Shown: positions 10,559-21,618, counted from the first letter of the stretch. The stretch is 64,000 nt of DNA from Amborella trichopoda (GCF_000471905.2 NW_006495875.1:1868649-1932648), one strand, 5' to 3'. Program-made: numbers and translations. The notes: a model not told the origin generated them from the sequence alone.

Positions 10559-10566
10559 CTTTTATA
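10559..10566 (-). promoter_or_regulatory. TATA box of copy B pregenomic promoter
   Basis: The minus strand reads TATAAAAG followed by GGAACCCAG, mirroring copy A. It points left, toward the copy A promoter at 7486. Confidence 0.6.
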
Positions 10567-10790
10567 GAGTAGGGAAGGCGGACTTCAAACAGTTTTAAAT
10601 CCGCACCGACAAAGTGAAGATAAGATTCGCATTCAAAAGTAAAAGTAAAAGATGCTCTTTACATCAATTAAAGAAAGCAAATTAAAAGATTCTTCTACAG
10701 TGTTTTGTCGACAATAATGGTTTTTACTGTAGAGCTCTTTTGGGGACGTGTCCTGAATAGTCTGGAGTCGTACTGCCCTTGATCTTTTCT
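10567..10790 (-). promoter_or_regulatory. Copy B intergenic region upstream of TATA
   Basis: About 220 bp of non-coding sequence between the end of the second ORF and the TATA box. It contains a TGTCGACAA word also present in the copy A enhancer repeats. The promoter role is inferred from position. Confidence 0.4.
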
Positions 10791-11960
10791 TCAATTTATT
10801 GGGGAAAATATTCTTGTACAATTGTCTCTATTTGGAGGGTCACAGTCTGCTATATCATTTTTTGATAAAGTGGGTGTTTCAACTTCATCTTCTTCAAGGG
10901 CAAAGAGTAGCCTTTTTCTAATCTCAGCTTTTGAAAGAGTTGGATTCTTTTGTTGCATTAGTGAAATATATTCAGAGAATCCTATGTCAGACTGTGGCCC
11001 AAAACTTGGAATGACTTTCATATAATCTTTTCTGGCTCCAAAGAATCATTTATGTAGGCATCCCACCATTTAATTGAAATTTGCCGTTGTAGTTTTGGAA
11101 TATAATCCCATCGATCCAAATTATCTTCAGAAATTTGGTAGGACCATTTTAAAATCCATGAGACCTTTTTAGACTATTCTTATTATAATCAGAGAATTTT
11201 ATTATAATCAGAGAATTTTCTCTGTGACACTTGCAATTTTTCAGGTAGTATTTGGCGTAATGATCCCCATTATAGGAACCAACTTTTAAACCAATTTGGA
11301 AATTTTGCTGTTTCAGTTCTTTTAAACTGTACGTACCAACTGTGTATGTTTAGTATTTTGGTTTGCAAATACTTCATCCCAGGCCTTTATATATTCGAAA
11401 TAATGATAGGATTTGATTTTAAATCCTTTGGTATTCAATACCCTTGGCTTTAAAGGGTTGAGACCCCAGTCTCTATAATAAATGATTTTATGCATCTGAA
11501 AATTTGAATATGCTAGTTCTGAGTCATTGTTTTTGTAATGGTGTACTATTGACACCAACCCGATTTTCATTAATATTGTTTCATACCATTCTCTATATCT
11601 GTCTCCCATATTAAGACGTAGATGGTGGCGTAAGTATAAAGCTGCTATTTCAATAGGGTCTTTTTCCCTGTGCTCATTTTCTATTATGATCAACGGTATA
11701 TATACTGTGTCGAGAAATGGAGTTTTATTTTGGTTTGGATTATTGGTGCTTAAAGGGGATTGTTGGGGAGGTATTTTAATCTCTTGAGCGTGCTTTCTTA
11801 TTAAAGCATTTGGAGTGTACGAGGAAGCCATGGTCTTTCCTGAGCTGAAACTATTTCGAGCCAGGTATTTTTCTGAGCTGGAACTATTTGAAGCCAGGTA
11901 TTTTCCTGATCTGGAACTATTTGAAGCCAGGGTTTTTCTTAGGCTAGGGACTATGTCCAT
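10791..11960 (-). pseudogene. Copy B second viral ORF, function unknown
   Basis: Begins with MDIVP at 11960, in a different frame from the RNase H tail just upstream. It is open to 11322 and is then broken. A C-terminal part is recognised at 11021-10791 with an MQQKNPTLSKAEIRKRLL block equivalent to the copy A ending. The middle (11321-11022) has frameshifts but still matches copy A in pieces. Near the N-terminus it has 11-residue tandem repeats (11830-11940) that copy A lacks. Function is unknown. Confidence 0.6.
11836..11940. repeat. 33-bp tandem repeats inside copy B second ORF
   Basis: Three to four 33-bp units encode KTLASNSSRSG-like 11-residue repeats (KYLASNSSSSE, KYLARNSFSSG). Copy A has no expansion at the same place. 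Confidence 0.75.
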
Positions 11961-13261
11961 TGGTTGATGTTGGCTTCTCCTTCCTTCCCTGTAAAAATTC
12001 TCGAGTCAAGAAGTTAGGAAGATGGTTATCTTTTCCTTGAATATGTTCAACATCGAAATCAAAAGAAGATAGAATTCCCTGCCATCTAGCAAAGATTTGT
12101 TTTGCGACTAGATTTTTTAAATCTTTTTCTAAAATGTCTTTGGCGGATTTGCAATCAGTTCAGATATTTTTTGTTAAGCAAATCACTTTGGAGTTTTGTC
12201 ACACAATGAATTATTGCTAAAACTTCTTTTTTAGTAGTAGAGTATTTCTGTTGGGCTGGGTTCCAAGCTTTAGATGTAAAGCTTATAGGTTGCTCATCAT
12301 TTTGGATTTTTTGTTTAAGAATCCCTCCTAACCCAAGTTTAGGCATCTGTCTCAATTATTTTGAAAGCTGTAGGATCAGAAAGGGCTAAACAGGGTATTT
12401 TTTTGGCTTTAAGTTTTAATTTTTTAACTGTCATGGTGTGTTCATGAGTCCAATCTGGAGGGTTTTTTTTTAAGCTTTGGAATAAAGGTTTAGCATTCAG
12501 AGCCAAATCTTTATAAAAATTTGAGATGTAATTCAGACATCTTAGAAATCTTTGTAATTCTTTTTTATCTTTAATGATATCAGGAAATTTGGAGGCAAAT
12601 TCAATTGCCCTGTCAATAGGGATTATTCTTCCTTGAATATATTATGTCCAAGAAACCTTATTTTAGTTTGAAAAAGGTTTATTTTCTTGGCTGAAACAAC
12701 TAAACCTGCACTCTTTATGGCTTTATAAACGATGTTCAGATGTTTCCAATGCTGGTCAATATTTTCAGAATAAACAAGGACATCGTCAATGTAAACAATA
12801 ATAAATCTGGTATAAGGATTGAAAATATCATTCTTAGTATTCTGAAATTTTGAAGGGGCATTTTTTAACCCGAAAGGCATCACATTCCATTCAAAATATC
12901 CAAAAGAGACATTAAATTCTGTTTTATACCCATCTTTTTCTATTATCTGGATTTGCCAATACCTTGATTTCAAATCAAATTTTGAGAAAATACAGGCATT
13001 GGCAAGTCTATCTAACAAATCTTGTTTATTTGGAATAGGATAACGGATCCACCTCAATGTTTTATTTAAATGCCTATAATTTATGACTAGAGGAGGTGCT
13101 TCTCTTTCAATTTCTGAAGCTTTTTCCACATAAAAAGCTGCATAACTCCAAGGTGAAGAACTTTTTCTAATAAGGTTCTTATCAAGAAGTTCTTGTATCT
13201 CAGTTTTACTAATCTCCAGGAGCCTACTGTTCATTTGTATAGGTCTGGCTTTAGTAGGCAT
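11961..13261 (-). pseudogene. Copy B reverse transcriptase and RNase H region
   Basis: The RT is open from 13261 to 12623 (212 codons), with the KFDLKS-YWQI and PFGLKNAP blocks and YIDD at 12782-12793. The frame then breaks several times. RNase H is recognised at 12370-11990 (ETDA motif near 12346 followed directly by a frameshift, then an FTSKAWNPAQQKYST block). The tail ends with LTREFL near 12000. Matches to copy A are collinear but clearly diverged, so the two copies are not a recent duplication of each other. Confidence 0.8.
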
Positions 13262-14035
13262 TTTTTGTTCATTAAGGCCAGGTTCATAAGGAAGTTCTAT
13301 GATATGTTGCTTTCTATTCCAAAAGGCATTAGGAATGTCGACACAAACTTCTCTTTCTAACGTTTTTTTGAAATTATAGATTTTACCTTGTATTTGAGGT
13401 AAAGTTAATTTTTCATCAATAATCTTATGCTTTACTTCTTCTTTTAGATGAAGAGGAATTTCTCTTTAGTAGAGATTTTATTTTTAATGTTATTTATTTC
13501 ATGGACATTGGGTTTATCAATGAAGTTAAATTTTACTTCATGTCCCTCAATATCTGCTTCTTTCCCAGTATTATCAATTTTGATAAGATAAAGCATATTT
13601 AAGAAAGGAGTTCCAAGAATAACAGGTTGGCTTAAACGTTTGGCCTTTATAAAAGGAAATTTAAAACATGCACCATTGTTGCATACTGCTGCATCAGACA
13701 ATTTGTAATTTATTATCATTTTACTTCCATCAGCAGTATTTAATACCTGTTTTGTTTTGCTAAAATATTTGGTTGGAACTAAACCTTCATTTATGCAATT
13801 TAGATCTGCTCCTGAATCTATAAGAGCAGTGGTCTGAAAAGTGTATTCCTTTTGCACCACTATTTTAACAATGGTAAACCATCTTTGGGTTATAACTTTA
13901 TCCAGGAGGTTTACATATTTATAATCATATAACTTTCTCAGCATATTACAATTATTTGAAGTTTGCGGATCATCTATAACTTTGGGAGTGTATCCGCAAT
14001 TTCGGGTGGTAGAAGATTGTGATTATAATCATGAA
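13262..14035 (-). pseudogene. Copy B aspartic protease region
   Basis: Open from 13944 to 13444 with LIDSGADLNCI (active-site DSGAD intact) and the later VILGTPFLN block. A frameshift near 13440 separates it from the RT-proximal linker. Its 13667-14034 part is the source of the duplicate at 9897-10262. Confidence 0.75.
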
Positions 14036-16797
14036 TTAAATCATTAAATTCTTCTTCAGCATTTTCATTACCACTTTCATCTTTAGTGGTTGCTATCTCT
14101 AACATTTGTACTCTGGTTTTTAGAGTTATAAGTTCATTTCAAACTTCATTTATTTCATTTTTTAGATCAGGAATTGTAGGTTCTTTGTGGACTTGAGTTT
14201 TATTTTGAACTCTTTTTAGGATATTCGTAAAACTATAATCTTCTCTAGTAGGAACAAGAGAAGGTTTAGAAGAACTCGAGGGTTCTTTGGTTATATTGAT
14301 ATAATGTGTCAAGGCTTCTCCTTTAGCCTCGGGATCACTTATCTTATCAATTAAATCAATGACAAGATTTCTTCTTATGTGAGTGTATTTAAGAAATCAC
14401 AATGACAGTCTATATTAGTCTTTTCTTCAGAATCTGTTTCAGAGTCTGAGCTTCAAAACATTAAATCCTCATCTTTTATTTCTCCGATAGGTAAATCTTC
14501 ATCAAAGTCAGAAGATTCATCAGACTCATCTCTTTTTATTAATAAAATATCGAATAACTACTTTTTGATCTCAAGGTCTATTTCAAGAGCATTTATTTTC
14601 TTTTTTACTCTATATTTATTTTTATAATGTCCTACTTTCCCACAGTTGTAACAAACTGGTATTTTTCTTTTTCCCTTTTGTTTAAAAGAGTGATCATGTA
14701 AGAATTTTTTAGGAAAAGTATTTTTCTTTCTTATAATTAGACTTAGATTTTCTAGAGTCTCTATAATTTTGTTTGTGAGTAGGCTTGGAAGTTGGTACAG
14801 TATTGAACCCAAATTGCTCACAAAAGTCTCCTAATTCCTTTCTCCCCCTCATTCTTTGCTTTTCTAATTGTCTCTTCAATTTCATGTCTGTGCATAATGC
14901 AAGACCTTCAGCATAGATTTCTGCTGAGAGTTCTTCAAGGGTATATAAGGAATAGGGAATAATTCCTCCATACTTATTTTTTAATCTTATCTTAACCTTT
15001 TCAGCAAAAAGATTAGGAAGTCCAGCAATGAATTTTTCTTTCCAATGATTGGCTTTACTATCTTCCTCAGTCTGGAGTAAAAATACATCTTTATACCATT
15101 TAAAATGTGAGATAGTTGGGCAACGTAAGTTTGAAAGTAGATCTTTCGATCTAGCAGATAAAAGGGCTGTACTTCCCACAAAATGAAGTGTAATAGTATA
15201 TATTAGGGTGTTTACTGCATCTCCCTTAGTCACTAAATTTTCTAGATCCTGTCCTTGTCCGACCTTAGCTTTTATATTATATTGTTTAATAGCATTCAGA
15301 ATTTGATCTTTGGCTTCCTCATCCATGTGGAAATCCCACCATCCTCTAAGCCATCTGGTAAATCCGCATATAATGGCTTTAGCAATTTCGTGGTCTTGAT
15401 TTCCACTTGCTTTACATGCGGTGGCATACATTGTCATATATTTCATAAGATCAAGAATATGATTTTCAGACATCCCATCTATATTTCAATTTACTATGGA
15501 CCTTCCTGAATAGGAAACTGAACTGGCAATTAGGTCTTCCTCTATATGAAGATCTACAGGGGTTGGTCGAGGGTAGTACATTCTGGTTGGCGCAACTGGC
15601 CTGGTTTTTCTCCCATAATCTATTCTAGTAATTTCTAAGCTTTTGATTTAAAAGCTTTTTCTATTTCAGATATTTGTCGATTTGAAAAAACTTTTATCTT
15701 CTTGGAGGACTTGTACATCACTAGATTTTTCTTTTATATCTAGTTTTTCAAGTCGTTTTACCAATTCATTTACTAATTCTTTATTATCCTCTTTCTTTTT
15801 GATTCCCTGTAGGTTGAATTTTTCTGCCGCAATATTAGGAGGTGGTTTGAATGAAACTGCCCCTTTTTCTTTTTCTTCTTTCTTCTCCTGGTGTTGAGGT
15901 TTTATTGTATTTAGGACATTCTCTATCCTATTAGTTTGTTTTCTTATGGTTTGTAGGAAAAGATTTGTATAATTATTTTGCTCTATTATGTGGGGAATGG
16001 CTTCAATTTTAGCCATCTGGTTCTCAAAATCTTTTGGTCCAATTTTGAAGGTGAGGCTTTTATGTCTTGTTTCTCTCCTTTCAATTGTAAGCTAGTTTCA
16101 AGTGGATGGATAGCTTCAATACTTTCTCCTTTAACTGTATGAAAAGTTTGAAAAGTATTTTGGACAGTATTAACCTGAGTATTTACCTGGAATTCTGGGT
16201 ATTTTATTCCTTCTTTTTTAGGTATATACCTCAGCCATTGAAAATTTTTACATTTGTTTTATGTTGTAACATGAATTTATTAAGTTTTATATGAAAAATT
16301 TCTTTTAATCTTTCATTAAATTCTTGAAGAAATCATTCTCTTATTTGTTTATTTTCATCAGAGAGAAAATCCTTTTTAACCCTTTTTTTATCTATGGTAA
16401 AGTCATCTTGAGTTTGGGTTGTCAGAATTTCAAAATCGAATTCAGACATAGTAGGTTCTTCTTGCTCAGTTTGGGCAGAGCTGAAAGTATTCACGGTATA
16501 GACTGAGTGTTGAACCTGGTTCTCAATTTTCTTTAAACTTTCAAGAATAATTCTATCATTATGAGCCCTTTCATAATTAGATTGAAGTATAGAAGAAGTT
16601 GAACTTCTAGGAGGAATTCTAGAAGGAATTCTCGGAACCATATTCGAAAAGACAGTATTTGAAATGGTAAGGCACTTTTCTACTGAATAAAACTTGGCTC
16701 TGAATAAAACTTTTCGTATCAGGTAAATTTCGGAATGGATACCAAAAGTTTTGCAGGAAGACAAACATACATTATGAAATGGCTTATAACTATCCAT
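14036..16797 (-). pseudogene. Copy B coat-protein region with damaged zinc knuckle
   Basis: Read leftward from 16797 the frame is open to 16333. It shifts to give 16016-15666 (Lys-rich), then 15473-14709 (254 codons) and 14821-14558. The long block corresponds to the coat core (TMYATACKASGNQDHEIAKA and following). The CCHC knuckle at 14612-14653 has its last Cys changed to Tyr. An acidic linker follows to 14036. Several frameshifts and stops are present. The movement-protein part expected upstream is missing, because the sequence changes to palindromic AT-rich repeats at about 16800. Confidence 0.7.
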
Positions 16798-16809
16798 TTT
16801 AAAACTAAT

Positions 16810-17152
16810 TTAAAATTATATATATCAGGAGCCTTTTTATGGCAAATTTGCTATCACTGATACCAAAATTTGCCTATATTTGGAGTGTATTTTGCAGGAT
16901 ACTGTTTTTATGGATATATGAATTTTGCAGGATACCGTTTTTGCGAATTTAATACACTCCATTTACCTATAGGCAAATAGGTATACTGTTTTTAAAATAG
17001 GTATATATATTTGCCTATAGGGAAATTGGCAAATAGGTATATATATTTGCCTACAGGCAAATAGGTAGTTTTGCCTACAGGTGCATCTATGGACGTATAT
17101 CCTGCAAACAGTTTACCTATTTGCCTATAGGCAAACAATATACCTATTTACC
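16810..17152. repeat. Palindromic GCCTATAGGC repeat cluster
   Basis: Many TTTGCCTAT(A/C)GGCAAATAGG words in both orientations. The clearest is the perfect 16-bp palindrome TTTGCCTATAGGCAAA at 17120-17135, with others around 16966, 17011, 17047 and 17070. It lies between the end of copy B and the TA repeat. There is no ORF. Confidence 0.7.
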
Positions 17153-17172
17153 TATATATATATATATATATA
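17152..17172. repeat. (TA)n microsatellite at right edge of viral cluster
   Basis: TA dinucleotide run immediately before the assembly gap. Confidence 0.9.
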
Positions 17173-17188
17173 GGAAAAGTTATATAAG

Positions 17189-17544
17189 NNNNNNNNNNNN
17201 NNNNNNNNNNNNNNNNNNNNNNNNNNNNNNNNNNNNNNNNNNNNNNNNNNNNNNNNNNNNNNNNNNNNNNNNNNNNNNNNNNNNNNNNNNNNNNNNNNNN
17301 NNNNNNNNNNNNNNNNNNNNNNNNNNNNNNNNNNNNNNNNNNNNNNNNNNNNNNNNNNNNNNNNNNNNNNNNNNNNNNNNNNNNNNNNNNNNNNNNNNNN
17401 NNNNNNNNNNNNNNNNNNNNNNNNNNNNNNNNNNNNNNNNNNNNNNNNNNNNNNNNNNNNNNNNNNNNNNNNNNNNNNNNNNNNNNNNNNNNNNNNNNNN
17501 NNNNNNNNNNNNNNNNNNNNNNNNNNNNNNNNNNNNNNNNNNNN
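17189..17544. other. Assembly gap (356 N)
   Basis: Run of N. An ORF drawn across it is meaningless. Confidence 1.
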
Positions 17545-17741
17545 AATTAACGGTCCAATGATTCTTAATGATATTATTTCTAGTTTTGAAATTATTATTT
17601 TTTCATAATCATGATCTCCTCCACTGTTAGAGATTACATAGCCTTAAAAATTAAGTCCAAAAATTCATCTCAAAAAACGATTTATTAAGGGGCCCCCATT
17701 TCGACGTGTGCGGGCTTGGCCTGCATGCTAACCACATCCAT
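17545..17741. repeat. Dispersed repeat family C, copy 1 (partial)
   Basis: Inverted relative to 20933-21200: shares AATTAACGGTCCAATG, TTAGAGATTACATAGCCTT, AAAAACGATTTATTAAG and the end GCATGCTAACC. A third copy ends at 56116 with GCATGCTAACCGCGTCC. The left end is lost in the gap. No coding capacity. Confidence 0.55.
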
Positions 17742-17932
17742 ATGTATTTTTTCTTTTGACAAGGTAACATAGGAATAGAACTTGAGACATAGCGCTATGA
17801 AAACCCAGCTGCTACCTTTAATGTATAAGAAATTTCGATACATAATTTGGATGTAATTGGCAAAAATTGGTGAGTTTTTTGTGCCATATGCCCTATTTTT
17901 ATATTTTTCCTTTCCTTTGATTTTTTTCCCAA

Positions 17933-17982
<50 letters not shown>

Positions 17983-18703
17983 TCATGTTTATATACTATT
18001 TTAAGTGGGCTCTTGGCCCTGTACAGTACTCAGGCAAGTCCACTCGGACTTTCCTCTTGAGGGAGTCTTGAAACACTGGTGTTTTGGTCATTGCTCAAAC
18101 CCTTTGCTTCAGTTTACTGTTTTTTTCTTTTTTGGTAAGGCGATTCTGGATCTTGAAACACTGGTGTTTCGGTCATTGTTTAAGCCTTTCTTGCTGTTTC
18201 TCTTTGCTTTGAATTCCTGTTATTATGTGCCTTCACTTCTCTGTACTCACAATAGTGATTATCAGTGAAATTTCTTGGTTACTGTGTGAATTGCCTTTTG
18301 ATTCATAGAGACATTTGGCAAAATGGCTTCTCGTTCATTGATGTTTCTTTTAGTCTTTGATATTTGATAAATTTGATTTACTCCCTTTTCTTTATGCGAG
18401 CAACCTTTGGCTTTTGCACTTCATGCTTTTTTACAATCACAATAATCCACCATATGATATGAATTTTATGGTCATAAGTTACATTGATCTTGGACATAAT
18501 TTGTGATGCATGATGAAGTATTTGCTAAACTTCTTCACCAACATTTCTTATTTCTTTGATTCACGAGTATGATTAAAAGTAGTTCTCGAGCATCTTTTTC
18601 TGTGGTGAATGTTATATATTTTAGTCCATGTTGTTCCACTTCCATCCCCCTGCTCTCCAATTTTTTCTTGGGCAAAATGCCTTAGTATGCATATGATTTG
18701 CAG
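17742..18703. other. Probable VPS36 intron sequence with TA microsatellite
   Basis: No exon is recognised here. A long (TA)n lies at 17935-17979. A short direct repeat (CTTGAAACACTGGTGTTT(T/C)GGTCATTG) occurs at 18067 and 18153. A T-rich tract with an AG acceptor ends at 18703. The upstream VPS36 exons expected for the GLUE domain are not found in it. Confidence 0.5.
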
Positions 18704-20513
18704 AGTAAAGCTAAAGAGATGGTGACGTTAGCGGAGAAGATGAGGTTGAAGCTTTTAGCTGGGCCGAATTCGCAAAACACTGGAGCAAACGAGGAGGAGA
18801 TGGGTTCTAAGCAAGAGATGCAGGATTGGCTTCTCAGTGTTGGGATTGTATCCCCTGTAACAAAAGAGACAGCTGGTGCTCAATATCATCAGCAACTGTG
18901 CCGCCAGGTTATTTTTCTTGTGCTCTTGCTTTCTTCACAAAAATCGTGACAACTTATATATTTGTGTGTGTGTGTGTTTGTTTGTTAGTCTTTGGCCAAA
19001 TAAATTCATGATCTTTATCTTTGTGTTTGTGTGTGTGTGTCTGTGTGCAGCGTGTATGTGCCTTTAGGCATTTTCTGGGCAAATAAGTTCATGGTCTTGA
19101 TAGAGATTTCTTTAAACATCAAAAGCTTTCTTTGATTTGTGTTGGTAATTCAGCTTGCAGATTTTGTTAAGATACCCTTGGAGAGAGCTGGGGGAATGAT
19201 GGCATTGATAGATGTTTATTGTCTTTTTAATCGTGCCAGAGGAACTGGTATGTATTATAGAATTTATTATTTCTACTTCAATGTTGTGTTTCTTAATTTG
19301 TTTATTAAAAGGAATTCACATTTTCTTAGTTTAATGAGTGGATTTTATATCCCTTGTGGCAGAGTTGATTGCGCCAGAAGATTTATTACAAGCATGTGCT
19401 ATTTGGGAGAAGTTTGACGTGTATGCAAAACAGACCTTTCAATCTCTTTCAGGTTCTAATGCCCTATTTGATCGGCTCATCTAGTAAATCTTATAAGGGT
19501 TTTTATTATGTTCTCAAATTTATAACATATAAGAGCAGGGACTAATTTCAATGAATTTCTTGATGGCTCTTCCTTTTGACTAATAATTTTGTAATTTTTA
19601 TGATCAACAGTCCGGTGTTGCTTAGAAAGTTTGACAGTGGAGTCATGGTTGTCCAAAGCAAGGCACATAGCGATGAGGAGGTATTACTCGTAATTTAGAC
19701 TCATGATGATTCTTTAGCTGGATGGCGCTGAGAGATAATTCCCTGAAAGAGCTTGTGAAAGAATGACCAAGTCTTGGCTATTTGAATTCCTACATAGTTG
19801 GGGATGATTGATGATAGTACTGGCCTGCATTATTGACAAGTTGAGATTTGTCGTGGATTATGACTACTGAAACCCAAATATCTCTGAATTCCAATAGCAA
19901 TGGCTTTTTCAGCCCCAGTGGTTCATAAATTTTATTCTTCAGCCTTGTAGTTTGTATGTTTGATCATTTTCTACTTTATGGAAGTTCGTTTTGCTGAAAT
20001 TAAATATTTTTGTTATTATTATTATTATTTATTTCGCTTGATTTCTTTGTGAGCCATGTGTCAGCTATTGTCAGTCTTCACTTCATTTTACTTAAAATTC
20101 TTTGCCTTAGGCAAATTCTTTTTGGCTTTTTGATCTTTGGTGTGAACATTCATTCTTGCAAGTTTAGGTCTTTGCAAGAATAAGATCCCTTGCGTTAAAA
20201 CCAGAAGCCCTCAGGACGGGTATAAGTCCAAGTGATGCTGCAAGGACATTAGGGGTTGCACCGGCCCTCGCCAAAGAGCACCTTCTTGCAGCTGAAAACA
20301 AAGGTTTGCATGGTCTTTTTAAGTTGTCATGGGGCTGAAATTTTCCATTTTTATGCACTACTGAATTTTCAGTTTTTCTTTTGTTGGTATATTATGGCAT
20401 TATGTTGGCTCTTTTTCTTTATCAGGTCTGCTATGCAGAGACATTGCCCCAGAGGGTCTCCGTTTCTACTTGAATTTGTTTATTGAAGTTAATCCAAGCA
20501 ACATGTACATGTA
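18704..20513 (+). CDS. VPS36: VPS36, ESCRT-II subunit, C-terminal half
   Basis: Six exons with GT-AG borders join in one frame: 18704-18907, 19154-19247, 19363-19420, 19611-19680, 20168-20303, 20426-20510 (215 codons plus 2 nt). The translation has the coiled [14 protein letters not shown] start, the [18 protein letters not shown] block, and tandem winged-helix segments ([63 protein letters not shown]). These identify the EAP45/VPS36 domain, which binds VPS22 and VPS25 in ESCRT-II for endosomal sorting of ubiquitinated cargo. Plant VPS36 is about 440 residues, so the N-terminal GLUE half is missing from the window. The last exon can either splice at GTAAGT (20511) to an exon I could not find, or read MYM-stop through TAA at 20512-20514 (one base past the listed end). 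Exon borders are inferred from consensus sites. Confidence 0.85.
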
Positions 20514-20932
20514 AGTTGGACATATGCTTGCAATATTTCGAATCTCTATCTCTGGCATTTAGTCTTACTTTAATTGGGTAGCCAGACCTATTGAAATGAT
20601 CTCTAATTACTGCGCCCTAACATGCTTGAACTGGCCACACATGATTCTTCTTGGTTTCTCTCTTTTTTTATCTTGATTCTTTTGGAAATAACTTTATTGT
20701 CGTAGAATATTGGTACAACGAGCCAGAATACATAGAGCTAATTAGCTACAATGGGGGGAAACAAATCCCCACTCGCAAATGCATTTTGAGGCTTCAAATG
20801 ATTATCTGATATTTAATGGTTTTGTCTAGTAGAGAGGGGCACCTGTGTTTATGTGGAATGTTTTATCATGGATGACCAGGCTTCTTCTTGGTTTCCTACT
20901 TTGGGGTGGATCACCCAATCATTTATTTATGG
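20514..20932. other. Downstream of VPS36, no gene seen
   Basis: No exon with the usual VPS36 C-terminal sequence is found, and no repeat is recognised. Confidence 0.35.
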
Positions 20933-21200
20933 ACCCGGTTTCTATGCGGCCAAGCCCACATATGTAGAAATGCGGGCCTCTTAATAAATCTATTTTTGAG
21001 ATGGATTTTAAGACTTAATTTTTTAAGGACGTGTAATCTCTAACATGGACATCATAAATATAAAAAAATAAATAAATTTTAAAAACTAGAAATAATAATT
21101 CTAGTAAAAAACATTTGGACCGTTAGTTTCCAATGTTTTTAGATGTAACACCTACTTGCATCCATCTTTAAGATGGATGCTTTACACTTTCTTGACCTCA
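20933..21200. repeat. Dispersed repeat family C, copy 2
   Basis: Matches 17545-17741 in inverted orientation and about 55790-56116. Landmarks are GGCCAAGCCCACAT, TTAAGACTTAATTTTTTAAGG, GTGTAATCTCTAACA, TTGGACCGTTAG. There is no ORF. It is probably non-autonomous. Confidence 0.55.
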
Positions 21201-21450
21201 TATGTAGAAATGCAGTCCAGCCCACATGAAACAATTTTCCTTTATTTATTGTGGATTATCCTCAGCTTAGGGGTTTCCAATTGTCGTGCTATTGTGTTAC
21301 GTGCTATTGTGTTATGTGCATAAGCGTCATGAAGACATTTGACCATCTCCCCATTCATGTGTATTCACAATAAGAATTTGGGGTTTGTTAGGGGTCTGTT
21401 TCGCTGACAATTAATTTTAGGGTGAGGTTGGTGTAAGGCATAGTTAGCTA

Positions 21451-21470
21451 TTCGGCGATTAATCGCCGAA
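21451..21470. repeat. Perfect 20-bp palindrome
   Basis: TTCGGCGATTAATCGCCGAA is its own reverse complement. It lies just inside a CATAGTTAGCTA word. A roughly matching inverted word (TTAACTATGG) is at 22837-22846, so it may mark one terminus of a transposon that carries the TCP fragment. Confidence 0.8.
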
Positions 21471-21618
21471 TTTTTCAAAAAATCGGCGCATTTTTTAAAA
21501 AGGTTTTAAATGCCGTTTTTTTGAAAAGTTTGTCCAAAAAACGTGTATTTTTCATAATACCGTTAAAAACGCGATTTTTTGGAAAACAAATAAAATGGCT
21601 CCAAAAAAACTTCTGCGA

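Larger units (their letters stand above)
330..17172. mobile_element. Rearranged endogenous pararetrovirus cluster (Caulimoviridae, florendovirus-like)
   Basis: Seen in the sequence: two diverged sets of coat protein, CCHC knuckle, aspartic protease (DSGAD), reverse transcriptase (YIDD) and RNase H coding sequence, each followed by a second ORF and a TATA-bearing non-coding region. One is on + (about 1630-8611) and one on - (16797 to about 10250). A movement-protein segment lies inverted at 436-1411 and a near-duplicate of part of it at 8612-8900. There is no integrase and there are no LTRs, which with a plant tRNA-Met primer-binding site fits Caulimoviridae. The order MP-CP-PR-RT-RH followed by a second ORF fits florendoviruses as I know them. 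The genus is inference. Every coding unit is broken, so this is a fossil locus. Confidence 0.85.

Noticed and set aside
17121..17561. ORF of 146 codons across N
   Set aside because: Nearly all of it is assembly gap.
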